This document shows, piece after piece, positions 8,770 through 16,388 of a stretch of 64,000 nucleotides of DNA. This DNA is from Pseudomonadota bacterium. Its GTDB lineage: Bacteria > Pseudomonadota > Alphaproteobacteria > Rhizobiales > Xanthobacteraceae. The notes under the pieces were generated by a model. The model saw only the letters and a program-made list of their open reading frames with translations. It did not search any database and was not told where the DNA came from. A program made the position numbers and the translations under genes. Position 1 is the stretch's first letter; every line of letters begins with the position of its first letter. The DNA lies in contig JAFEFL010000063.1 of assembly GCA_018240595.1 (NCBI GenBank), positions 1 to 64,000 of the forward strand. The letters are read 5' to 3'.

Positions 8770-9669
8770 ATGGCCAAGCGCACAAAGGCAGCTACGAAGA
8801 CCTCCGTGAAAAAGCCCGCGGCGAAATCGAAAATCACCGCCAAACCCCTCGCCAAGTTCAAGGGCCCGATGGTGCTGCTCGGCGCCGGCAAGATGGGCCA
8901 GGCCATGCTTGACGGCTGGCTGGCGCGCGGCCTGACGGCGAAGAAGGTCATCGCCCTCGATCCCAATCCGTCGAAGGAGATCAAGGCGGTCGGCCGCAGG
9001 GGCGCCGTCATCAATCCCAAGCCGGGCCCGAAAGCCAAGGCCGAAGCCCAGGCCATCGTCATTTCGGTCAAGCCGCAGATGGCGCCAGACGCGGTGCCGC
9101 CGCTCGGGCTTTACGTCGGCAAGTCGACGCTGGTGGTGTCGATCATGGCGGGGCGCACCATGGCGTTCCTCGAGAAGGCCCTGCCGCCCGGCACCGCCAT
9201 CGTCCGCGCCATGCCAAACACGCCGGCCGCAGTCGGCCGCGGCATCAGTGTCGCCGTCGCCAATGGCCGCGTCACCACGGCGCAGCGCAAACTCGCGACC
9301 GATCTGCTCGCGGCCATCGGCAAGGTCGAATGGGCCGCCGACGAGGGCCTGATCGACGCCGTCACCGCGGTGTCCGGCTCCGGGCCGGCCTATGTGTTCC
9401 TGCTCGCCGAGGCGATGACCAAGGCCGGTATCGCCGCCGGCCTGCCGCCCGATCTCGCCGCCCGCCTCGCCCGCGAAACCGTGTCCGGCGCCGGCGAACT
9501 GCTGCACCGCTCCGACCTCGACGCCGCCACCTTGCGGCAGAACGTCACCTCGCCCGGCGGCACCACCGCGGCGGCGCTCAACGTGCTGATGGGGCCAAGC
9601 GGCTTCGATCACCTGCTGACCGAGGCGGTCGCCGCGGCCGCCAACCGCTCGCGGGAACTGGCGGGGTAG
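8770..9669 (+). CDS. proC: Pyrroline-5-carboxylate reductase
   Basis: Last step of proline synthesis: reduces pyrroline-5-carboxylate with NAD(P)H. The Rossmann motif LLGAGKMGQAMLDGWLARG, VSIMAGRTMAFLEKALP, IVRAMPNTPAAVGRG and the C-terminal signature VSGSGPAYVFLLAEAM with VTSPGGTTAAALN are all present. The start at 8770 gives 299 residues, about 30 more than usual: residues 1-33 are a Lys/Ala/Thr-rich basic leader before the first strand. A shorter start at the Met of GPMVLLGAG would remove it, but would begin inside the first beta strand. The dispersed repeat at 8658-8755 lies immediately upstream. Confidence 0.95.
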   Translation: MAKRTKAATKTSVKKPAAKSKITAKPLAKFKGPMVLLGAGKMGQAMLDGWLARGLTAKKVIALDPNPSKEIKAVGRRGAVINPKPGPKAKAEAQAIVISVKPQMAPDAVPPLGLYVGKSTLVVSIMAGRTMAFLEKALPPGTAIVRAMPNTPAAVGRGISVAVANGRVTTAQRKLATDLLAAIGKVEWAADEGLIDAVTAVSGSGPAYVFLLAEAMTKAGIAAGLPPDLAARLARETVSGAGELLHRSDLDAATLRQNVTSPGGTTAAALNVLMGPSGFDHLLTEAVAAAANRSRELAG

Positions 9670-9779
9670 ATTTCTTCTTTCCCTTTCCCCGTAAACGGGG
9701 AGAGGGAAGAAAAGAACCGCCCTAGAACCGTCGCCATTGCCGCCTTACATCTTCGTTGCATCAGCAAGGGAGACCGGCC

Positions 9780-10505
9780 ATGGCCCGCGAAGCCCGCAAG
9801 CGCTCGTCCGAACGCAAACCGTCAGAACCGCCGCCGCCGCGCGGCACCTCCGACCGCGACAAGGCGGTCGACGCGCTGATGGCGCTGCTCGCCGACAATC
9901 CGTTCGAGGAGATCGGGCTCGCCGAGATTGCCGGCCGCGCCGGCCTCAAGCTGTCGGTGCTCCGCGCCGAATTCGGTTCGACGCTCGCGATCTGGGCCGC
10001 GCATGTGAAAGACATCGACAAGAAGGTGCTCGCCGGCGACGGCGGCGACATGACCGAGGAGCCGCCGCGCGACCGGCTGTTCGACGTCGAGATGCGCCGC
10101 CTCGAGGCGATGGCGCCGTATCGCGACGCGGTGCGCTCGATGATGCGCTCGGCGCGGCGCAATCCGCCGCTGGCTTTGGCGCTCAACGCCATGGCCGTGC
10201 GTTCGCAATCATGGATGCTGGAAGCGGCCGGCATTTCCGCCGCCGGTGCGCATGGCGCGTTGCGCGCGCAAGGCGCGGCGCTGATGTTCGCCCGCGTCGT
10301 GCAGGCGTGGCTCGACGCCGACGACGATGAAGACGCCAATGACCGGGCGATGGCGGCGCTCGATCGCGGCCTCGCCAGCGCCGAGCGCTGGGACGGCTTC
10401 ATGCGCGATCTGTGCGCGCTGCCGAAATGCATTCTGCGCGGCCCGCCGCGCCCGCGCCGTCGCCGGCCTTATGACGAAGGTCCGGCGGAAGCGGACGCGG
10501 CTTAA
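9780..10505 (+). CDS. TetR-type regulator with COQ9-like C-terminal region
   Basis: A 241-residue protein. Residues about 25-75 form a TetR-like helix-turn-helix (VDALMALLADNPFEEIGLAEIAGRAGL...LRAEFGST). The C-terminal part, DRLFDVEMRRLEAMAPYRDAV then NPPLALALNAMAVRSQSWMLEAAGI, resembles the lipid-binding COQ9 fold more than an ordinary TetR ligand domain. COQ9 proteins share the TetR fold and assist ubiquinone hydroxylation. The gene has its own Shine-Dalgarno (GGGAGA, 9768-9773). Either a transcription factor or a quinone-related accessory protein is possible. Confidence 0.75.
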   Translation: MAREARKRSSERKPSEPPPPRGTSDRDKAVDALMALLADNPFEEIGLAEIAGRAGLKLSVLRAEFGSTLAIWAAHVKDIDKKVLAGDGGDMTEEPPRDRLFDVEMRRLEAMAPYRDAVRSMMRSARRNPPLALALNAMAVRSQSWMLEAAGISAAGAHGALRAQGAALMFARVVQAWLDADDDEDANDRAMAALDRGLASAERWDGFMRDLCALPKCILRGPPRPRRRRPYDEGPAEADAA

Positions 10506-10529
10506 CCCCCGGCGCGGCAAACTTGGCGC

Positions 10530-10712
10530 GCTCCCTCTCCCCATAGGCGAGCGAACGCTCGCCGTCCGGCGAGCTACGGGGGAGAGGGTTGGGGTGAGGG
10601 GGCAAGTGCCTATCGATAATTTGTAACCCCTCACCCGGCATGCCATAGCGCGTCGAAGACGCGCGTAAACGCGCTTATGGCATGCCGACCTCTCCCTATG
10701 AGAGAGGTGAAG
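10530..10712. repeat. Composite palindromic repeat block
   Basis: Several nested inverted segments stand in a row. CCCTCTCCCC (from 10532) pairs with GGGGGAGAGGG (to 10588). GGGTGAGGGG pairs with CCCCTCACCC across 10592-10635. CATGCCATA (10639-10647) pairs perfectly with TATGGCATG (10676-10684) around the core GCGTCGAAGACGCGCGTAAA. The core recurs in the block at 61447-61566. It lies between convergent genes and could serve as a bidirectional terminator. Confidence 0.8.
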
Positions 10713-10719
10713 GGAAGAT

Positions 10720-12174
10720 TTACACCGGCACCTTGACCGTGGCGCGCAGGCCGCCGAGCGGTGAATCGCCGAGCGTGATGTCACCGCCATGCGAGTTGGC
10801 GATGTCGCGCGCGATGGCAAGGCCGAGGCCCGTGCCGCCCTCGTCCTGATTGCGCGCATCGTCGAGCCGCAGGAACGGCTTGAACACATCCTCGCGCTTG
10901 TCGAGCGGGATGCCGGGACCGTCATCGTCCACCGTGATGGTGAGATAGCGGTGATCGCGGTGCCCGGTGATCGAAATCGAATGGGCAAAGCGCGCCGCGT
11001 TGGAGACGAGGTTGGCAAGGCAGCGCTTGAACGCCGCCGGCCGAACCGTGACCAGCGGCGTGCCGTGAAACACCACCGTGGTGCGATGGCCGTGGCGCTC
11101 GGCGTCGTCCTTGAGCTCGTCGAGGAACGCCGCCATGTCAGTCGGCGCCGCCGCCTCGCCGAGATCGCCGCGCGCGAAGGCGAGATAGGCCTCCAGCATG
11201 CGCGCCATCTCGTCGACGTCCTTCTTCATGGCCTCGGCTTCGGGACCGTCGTCGATCAGGGCCAGCTCGAGCTTGAAGCGCGTCAGCACCGTGCGCAGGT
11301 CGTGACTGACGCCGGCGAGCATGGCGGTGCGCTGCTCGATGGCGCGTTCGACACGCGTCTTCATCTCGATGAAGGCTTGCGCCGCACGGCGCACCTCGCG
11401 CGCGCCGCGCGGCCGGAAGTTCGGCACGTCGCGACCCTTGCCGAAGCTTTCGGCGGCATCGGCCAGTTTGAGAATCGGCTTGATCTGGTTGCGCAGGAAA
11501 ATGATGGCGACCGACAGCAGCACCAGCGAAGTGCCGACCATCCAGATCAGGAAGATCTCGGAATTCGAGGCGTAGGCGGCGCTGCGCCGCGCGAACACCC
11601 GCATGATATTCTTGTCGAGCTGGATGCGGATCTCGACGAGCGACGATTTGCCGACGGTGTCGATCCAGAACGGCCGCGCGATCTGCTTGCGCAGTTCTTC
11701 CGACAAGGTCTGGTCGAGCAGCGAGAAGAACGGCTTCGGCCGCGGCGGCGGCATGTCGCCGAGGGGCAGGAAATCGACCACCAGGCCGAGGCGCTCCTGC
11801 GCGATGCGGCGCAGCTGCGACTGATCGGCGTCCTGCGGGTAGGTCTTGTAAAGGTCTGCCAGCGCCGCGATGTCCGAGACGACGCCCGCGGTCATGCGCT
11901 GCGTCACCACGTTCCAGTGCCGCTCCATGAACACCAGCGCGACGACCGACTGCAGGATCACCATCGGCAGGATGATGATGAGCAGCGCGCGGGCGAACAG
12001 GCCCTTCGGCATGACGCCGTTGAGCCAGCGGCTCATGCGCCGCCAGGCATCGCGGATCTTGGCGAGCTGGGCGTGAATGCGGCGGATCGGCGGGATCGAA
12101 TCGTACCACTCCCACGCGGCGCGCAGGCGCTCGGCGGCGAGCCGCACGTTGGTGCCGATGTCGAGCGAGGTCAT
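10720..12174 (-). CDS. EnvZ-type membrane sensor histidine kinase
   Basis: A 484-residue inner-membrane kinase paired with the response regulator gene upstream (4-bp overlap of start and stop). Two transmembrane segments (about 60-83 and 207-227) bracket a periplasmic domain of about 120 residues. A HAMP segment follows (230-280), then a HisKA box AGVSHDLRTVLTRF with the phospho-acceptor His291, and an HATPase domain with the N box CLANLVSNAARFA, VDDDGPGIPLDKREDVFKPF and EGGTGLGLAIARDI. The position that is Pro in the classical H-[DE]-L-R-T-P motif is Val here. The architecture is that of EnvZ; the signal is unknown. Confidence 0.93.
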   Translation of the reverse strand: MTSLDIGTNVRLAAERLRAAWEWYDSIPPIRRIHAQLAKIRDAWRRMSRWLNGVMPKGLFARALLIIILPMVILQSVVALVFMERHWNVVTQRMTAGVVSDIAALADLYKTYPQDADQSQLRRIAQERLGLVVDFLPLGDMPPPRPKPFFSLLDQTLSEELRKQIARPFWIDTVGKSSLVEIRIQLDKNIMRVFARRSAAYASNSEIFLIWMVGTSLVLLSVAIIFLRNQIKPILKLADAAESFGKGRDVPNFRPRGAREVRRAAQAFIEMKTRVERAIEQRTAMLAGVSHDLRTVLTRFKLELALIDDGPEAEAMKKDVDEMARMLEAYLAFARGDLGEAAAPTDMAAFLDELKDDAERHGHRTTVVFHGTPLVTVRPAAFKRCLANLVSNAARFAHSISITGHRDHRYLTITVDDDGPGIPLDKREDVFKPFLRLDDARNQDEGGTGLGLAIARDIANSHGGDITLGDSPLGGLRATVKVPV

Positions 12175-12878
12175 GTGGTGCTCACCAGGCGGTAGCCGAT
12201 GCCGCGCACGGTCTGCACGAACAACGGATTGGCCGGGTTCTTCTCGATCTTGCGGCGCAAGCGATTGACCTGCACGTCGACGGCGCGCTCCGAGACCTGA
12301 TCGCCGTTGCCGGCCAGCGCCATGCGCGACACCGTCTCGCCGGGCGTCGCCGCGAGAATCCGCAGCATCTCGCGTTCGCGGTCGGTGAGGCGGATCACCT
12401 CGTCGCCGTGGCGCAGTTCGCCGCGCGCCAGATGATAGACGAACGGCCCGAAGCGCACGGACTCGACCGGCGGCGCCGCCGGCGGCTGCGTGCGCTTGAG
12501 AATGTTCGAAATGCGCAGCGACAGTTCTCGCGGCTCGAACGGCTTCGGCAGATAGTCGTCGGCGCCGATGCTGAGGCCCTCGATGCGGGCTTCGGCGGCG
12601 TCGCGCGCCGTCAGCATGAGGATCGGCACGTTGGACTTGCCGCGCAGCGAGCGCGCGAAGTCGAAGCCGGTCTCGCCGGGCATCATGACGTCGAGAATGA
12701 TGAGATCGAACGACAGGCCCGTCAGCTTGGCGCGCGCGTCGGCCGCGTTGTCGGCGGTGGTGACGCGGAAGCCTTCGCCGGCGAGAAAGCGCGACAGCAG
12801 ATCGCGGATGCGGCGGTCGTCATCGACCACCAGCAGATGTGGCGCGTCGTCGGAAAGCTGAACGACCTTGTTGATCAT
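12171..12878 (-). CDS. OmpR-family response regulator
   Basis: A 235-residue regulator with a receiver domain (about 13-125) and an OmpR/PhoB winged helix (about 140-233). The acidic pocket is DDD (residues 19-21), the phosphorylation site is Asp63 in IILDVMMPGETG, and the conserved Lys is in DDYLPKPFEPREL. The DNA-binding part shows RLTDREREMLRILAATPGETVSRM and VDVQVNRLRRKIEKNP followed by VRGIGYRL. Its stop overlaps the kinase start by 4 bp, so the two are translationally coupled. A MarR gene lies 106 bp upstream on the same strand, separated by a palindromic repeat. Confidence 0.95.
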   Translation of the reverse strand: MINKVVQLSDDAPHLLVVDDDRRIRDLLSRFLAGEGFRVTTADNAADARAKLTGLSFDLIILDVMMPGETGFDFARSLRGKSNVPILMLTARDAAEARIEGLSIGADDYLPKPFEPRELSLRISNILKRTQPPAAPPVESVRFGPFVYHLARGELRHGDEVIRLTDREREMLRILAATPGETVSRMALAGNGDQVSERAVDVQVNRLRRKIEKNPANPLFVQTVRGIGYRLVSTT

Positions 12879-12897
12879 CGATCTCTCGTCTCACACT

Positions 12898-12982
12898 CCG
12901 CTCATTCCCGCGCAAGCGGGAATCCAGAGCCGTATATCCGTCCGTGCCACTCCTGGATCCCCGCCTTCGCGGGGATGAGCGG
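12898..12982. repeat. Dispersed intergenic palindrome (CGCTCATTCCCGCG class)
   Basis: CGCTCATTCCCGCGCAAGCG and CCTTCGCGGGGATGAGCG form the outer arms, with GGAATCCAG and CTGGATCC inside. It fills most of the gap between the MarR gene and the response regulator, and shares the CCGCCTTCGCGGGGA arm with the elements at 1358 and 51246. Confidence 0.88.
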
Positions 12983-12984
12983 CG

Positions 12985-13557
12985 TCACGCTTTCTTCACC
13001 CGGTCGGCCCGCGCCATCAGGCGCAGCACGCCCTCGCGGTTATCGTCATCGATCATCGCGGTCAAAAAACGGCGCGCGGTGTCGTGCGAGCCGGGCCCGA
13101 GCTGGCCGAAGGCGCGCTCGATCCGCTCGGTCTGCAGTTGCGCCAGCTTGAGCGCCAGGTTCTCGCCCTTGGCGGTCACGTAAAGCAGACGCTGGCGGCG
13201 ATCCTGCTCGCCCTCTTTCTGCTCGACGAAGCCCTGATCGACGAGCTGCTTGAGCACGCGCCCCAGCGATTGCTTGGTGATGTTGAGGATGTCGAGCAGG
13301 TCGGCAACCTTCATGCCCGGATTGCGATTGACGAAATGCAGCACGCGGTGATGCGCCCGGCCAAAGGCATATTTGGCGAGCACCTCATCCGGATCGCCGA
13401 CGAAGTCGCGATAGGCGAAGAACAACAGCTCGATGATGTCCCAGATCGGCCCCTCGGCGCGTACGGCCGCGGCTTGGGCGCTGCCCTCGGCGCCGCCGTC
13501 GGAGGTCGAGGCCGCCTTGCCGGCCGAATCTTTTGCGCTGTTATTTATGTCAGCCAT
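12985..13557 (-). CDS. MarR-family transcriptional regulator
   Basis: A 190-residue winged-helix repressor divergent from ilvE. The N-terminal 35 residues are Ala/Gly/Ser-rich and probably flexible. The MarR core follows: AYRDFVGDPDEVLAKYAFGRAHHRVLHFV, the recognition helix region KVADLLDILNITKQSLGRVLKQLVDQGFV, and the wing QKEGEQDRRQRLLYVTAKG. I start it at 13557 (MADINNSAKD), since a strong dyad covers this start codon and the longer upstream frame is unlike the family. The operator in its own start region suggests autorepression and possible joint control of ilvE. Confidence 0.9.
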   Translation of the reverse strand: MADINNSAKDSAGKAASTSDGGAEGSAQAAAVRAEGPIWDIIELLFFAYRDFVGDPDEVLAKYAFGRAHHRVLHFVNRNPGMKVADLLDILNITKQSLGRVLKQLVDQGFVEQKEGEQDRRQRLLYVTAKGENLALKLAQLQTERIERAFGQLGPGSHDTARRFLTAMIDDDNREGVLRLMARADRVKKA

Positions 13558-13566
13558 GTTGACATA
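13546..13566. promoter_or_regulatory. Candidate MarR operator over the start codon
   Basis: TATGTCA and TGACATA form a perfect 7-bp inverted repeat separated by 7 bases, centred at 13556 on the ATG of the MarR gene. Length and symmetry fit a MarR dimer site. Confidence 0.6.
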
Positions 13567-13575
13567 TTTTGGTTT

Positions 13576-13592
13576 TATGTTACAAAAACATA
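13576..13592. promoter_or_regulatory. Second dyad in the MarR/ilvE gap
   Basis: TATGTT and AACATA are perfect inverted arms around ACAAA. It lies 28 bp (centre to centre) from the dyad at 13546-13566 and shares its TATGT outer bases, so it may be a second site for the same repressor. Confidence 0.45.
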
Positions 13593-13810
13593 TCCTGGAA
13601 CGAAACGATCGTTCAGCGCGGCACACTTTAGCCGTGCCGGGACGGCCCCTCGGAGCCATCCGGCGGATAGCATGCCAGTCATACCGGGTGTTGCCGGGTG
13701 ACGCAAAGTGTTGGAATAAGCTTGGAAATCCGCCGGAGCGGCGGGCTGGCCCGGGGTCCGAGACCCGAGGCCACGGACCTCGTTCCGGTTGAGTATTCAC
13801 GGAGGAAGTC

Positions 13811-14704
13811 ATGGCTGCGCAATCCTACGACCGGCTCGACGGCGTCATCTGGTACGACGGCAAGCTCGTGCCCTGGACCGAGGCCAGCGTGCACGTACTG
13901 AGCCACGGCCTGCACTATGCGAGCGCCGTGTTCGAGGGTGAGCGCGCCTATGGCGGCCACATCTTCAAGAGCACCGAGCACTCGGAGCGCCTGAAGCGCT
14001 CGGCCAATATTCTCGACTTCGACATTCCTTACTCGGTCGCCGAGATCGACGCCGCCAAGAAGCTGGTGGTCGAGAAGAACGGCCGCAAGGAAGCCTATGT
14101 CCGTCCGATCGCCTGGCGCGGCTCGGAGATGATGGGCGTGTCGGCGCAGAACAACGCCATCCACCTTGCCATCGCATCGTGGGAGTGGCCGAGCTACTTC
14201 GACCCGGAGCAGCGGCTCAAGGGCATCCGTCTCGATCTTGCCGACTATCGCCGGCCCGATCCGAAGACCGCGCCCTCGCTGGCCAAGGCTGCCGGCCTCT
14301 ACATGATCTGCACCATCTCCAAGCACAAGGCGGAGCGCAAAGGCTATGCCGACGCCATGATGCTGGACTGGCAGGGCCGCGTCGCCGAATGCACCGGCGC
14401 CAACATCTTCTTCGTCAAGGATGGCAAGATCCACACGCCGATCGCCGACTGCTTCCTCGCCGGCATCACGCGCTCGACGGTCATCGACCTCGCCAAGAAG
14501 CGCGGCTTCGAGGTGATCGAACGCCGCATCATGCCGGACGAGCTCTCGAGCTTCTCGGAATGCTTCATCACCGGCTCGGCGGCGGAAGTCACCGCGGTGG
14601 CCGAGATCGCCGACTGGAACTTCAATCCGGGCGGCATCACCAAGACGCTGATGGAAGACTACACCACGCTGGTGAATACCCCGCCCAAGGCGGCGGCGGC
14701 GTGA
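13811..14704 (+). CDS. ilvE: Branched-chain amino acid aminotransferase
   Basis: PLP enzyme that makes Leu, Ile and Val from their 2-oxo acids and glutamate. The 297-residue protein shows WYDGKLVPWTEASVHVLSHGLHYASAVFEG, the substrate-binding YVRPIAWRG, the PLP lysine in PSLAKAAGLY (Lys159, the same number as in E. coli IlvE), and ECTGANIFFVKDGKIHTP with the Thr-rich cofactor loop GITRSTVID. A clear Shine-Dalgarno GGAGGAAG ends 4 bases before the ATG. A strong hairpin terminator follows at 14730. It is divergent from the MarR gene and may be part of its regulon. Confidence 0.97.
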   Translation: MAAQSYDRLDGVIWYDGKLVPWTEASVHVLSHGLHYASAVFEGERAYGGHIFKSTEHSERLKRSANILDFDIPYSVAEIDAAKKLVVEKNGRKEAYVRPIAWRGSEMMGVSAQNNAIHLAIASWEWPSYFDPEQRLKGIRLDLADYRRPDPKTAPSLAKAAGLYMICTISKHKAERKGYADAMMLDWQGRVAECTGANIFFVKDGKIHTPIADCFLAGITRSTVIDLAKKRGFEVIERRIMPDELSSFSECFITGSAAEVTAVAEIADWNFNPGGITKTLMEDYTTLVNTPPKAAAA

Positions 14705-14729
14705 GCGGCCGCGTTATCGTCGACATTGG

Positions 14730-14755
14730 AAACGGCGCCCTTAGGGGCGCCGTTT
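14730..14755 (+). terminator. Intrinsic terminator of ilvE
   Basis: AAACGGCGCCC and GGGCGCCGTTT form a perfect 11-bp stem around the loop TTAG, and the right arm runs into TTTTCGTT. It lies 25 bp after the ilvE stop and 22 bp before the next gene. Confidence 0.9.
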
Positions 14756-14777
14756 TCGTTGGATTAAGATTGACGCG

Positions 14778-16277
14778 ATGACTTTGGCCGACCAAACCGC
14801 CGTCTTCGCCTTCCTCGCGTCGCGCGAGCCGAACGTCACGCGCATCGACACCCACGCCGCAAGCGTGTTCCTGTCCGGCGATCGCGTGCTCAAGGTCAAG
14901 CGCGCGGTCAAATTCACCTTTCTCGACTTCTCGACGCTCGACAAACGCAAGAAGGCCTGCGAGGCCGAGATCGAGGTCAACAAGCCCTACGCGCCGCAAA
15001 TCTATCGCGGCGTCGTCGCCATCACGCGCGAGGCCGACGGCTCGCTCGCCCTCGACGGCAAGGGCGCGCCGGTCGAATACGCCGTCGCCATGGCGCGGTT
15101 CGACGAGACGCAAACGCTCGATCGCCTTGCCGACAAGGGCGGCATCGACGATGCCCTGGCCGACCGCCTCGGCCGCGCCGTAGCGCGGGCCCACGGTATC
15201 GCCCCCGTGATGCACGACGTCGGCTTCGCTGCCACGATCGAGGACATCATCGCGCAAAACGACAGCGAACTGTCCGGCTTCCCGGAGCTGTTCGACGCGG
15301 CCGCTGTCGCTGCGCTGACGCAGGCGAGCCGCAAGATGCTTGCCCGCCTGCGGCCGCTGATCGAGACGCGCGAGCGCGACGGCTGCGTGCGCCGCTGCCA
15401 CGGCGATCTGCATCTCGGCAATCTGGTGCTGGTTGGCGGCGAACCGATGCTGTTCGACGCCATCGAATTCAACGACAAGTTCGCCGTCATCGACCGCTTC
15501 TACGACCTCGCCTTCCTGCTGATGGACCTGATCGAGCGCGGCTTAGGCTCCGCCGCCGGCATCGTGCTCAACCGCTATCTGAGCGAGACCGGCAATGACG
15601 GCGACTTCGACGCGCTGGCGCTGCTGCCGCTGCTGATGAGCTTGCGCGCCGCCATCCGCGCCAAGGTCACCGCCGCGCGGCCGAACCGCGACGCCGCGAT
15701 CGACAAGCAGGCGCGGGCCTATTTCGCGCTCGCGGAAAGGCTGATGAGGCCGCCGCCGCCCAAACTCGTTGCCGTCGGCGGCCTGTCCGGCACCGGCAAG
15801 TCGATGCTCGCCGGCGCGCTGGTGCCGCATATCCCGCCGCTGCCAGGCGCGGTGTGGCTGCGCAGTGATGTCATCCGCAAGGCGCTGTTCGGCAAAAGCG
15901 AGACCGAGAAGCTCGGCCCCGAGGCCTACACGGCCGCGGTGACCGCCGAGGTCTACGCGGCGCTCGCCGAGAGGGCGCGGCGCATCCTCGCCGCCGGCCA
16001 CTCGGCCATCGCCGACGCCGTCTTCGCCCGCGCCCGCGAACGCGCGCAGATCGAACAGGCGGCGCCGGCGGCGTTCCACGGCCTGTTCCTCACCGCCGCG
16101 CTCGACACGCGGCTCGCCCGCGTCGGCGCACGTCGCGGCGATGCGTCCGATGCCGATGCGACAATCGCCCGCACCCAGGAAGACTACGATCTCGGCGATC
16201 TCACCTGGGAGAAGATCGATGCGTCGGACAGCCCCGAGGCGACGCTGAAGCGGACGCTGGCCGCGATGAAGCGATAA
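14778..16277 (+). CDS. Fusion of aminoglycoside-phosphotransferase-like kinase and P-loop kinase
   Basis: A 499-residue two-domain protein. The N-terminal half (about 20-310) is like COG2187/APH kinases, with the nucleotide and catalytic blocks VLKVKRAVKF, CHGDLHLGNLVLV (catalytic Asp at about residue 209) and DRFYDLAFLLMDL. The C-terminal half (about 330-499) is a COG0645/zeta-toxin-like P-loop kinase with Walker A VGGLSGTGKSMLA and a following WLRSDVIRKALFG. The same fusion is widespread in proteobacteria, but its substrate is not known. The hypothesis that it phosphorylates a small molecule comes from the folds alone. Confidence 0.88.
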   Translation: MTLADQTAVFAFLASREPNVTRIDTHAASVFLSGDRVLKVKRAVKFTFLDFSTLDKRKKACEAEIEVNKPYAPQIYRGVVAITREADGSLALDGKGAPVEYAVAMARFDETQTLDRLADKGGIDDALADRLGRAVARAHGIAPVMHDVGFAATIEDIIAQNDSELSGFPELFDAAAVAALTQASRKMLARLRPLIETRERDGCVRRCHGDLHLGNLVLVGGEPMLFDAIEFNDKFAVIDRFYDLAFLLMDLIERGLGSAAGIVLNRYLSETGNDGDFDALALLPLLMSLRAAIRAKVTAARPNRDAAIDKQARAYFALAERLMRPPPPKLVAVGGLSGTGKSMLAGALVPHIPPLPGAVWLRSDVIRKALFGKSETEKLGPEAYTAAVTAEVYAALAERARRILAAGHSAIADAVFARARERAQIEQAAPAAFHGLFLTAALDTRLARVGARRGDASDADATIARTQEDYDLGDLTWEKIDASDSPEATLKRTLAAMKR

Positions 16278-16388
16278 GCCATGCGCCGGGCGGCCAGCGG
16301 CTCCACCGCCCGGAGCCGTGGCGTTCGGCGGCGAAACCATGCATAGCTTGCCTTCGCTTCGCTCTTTCCCCGGGTCCGGTTTCCTTCG

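Noticed and set aside
8613..9071. N-terminal extension of the hydratase frame by about 150 residues
   Set aside because: It runs through a dispersed palindrome and antisense to proC and has no family similarity; the hydratase family start fits at 8612.
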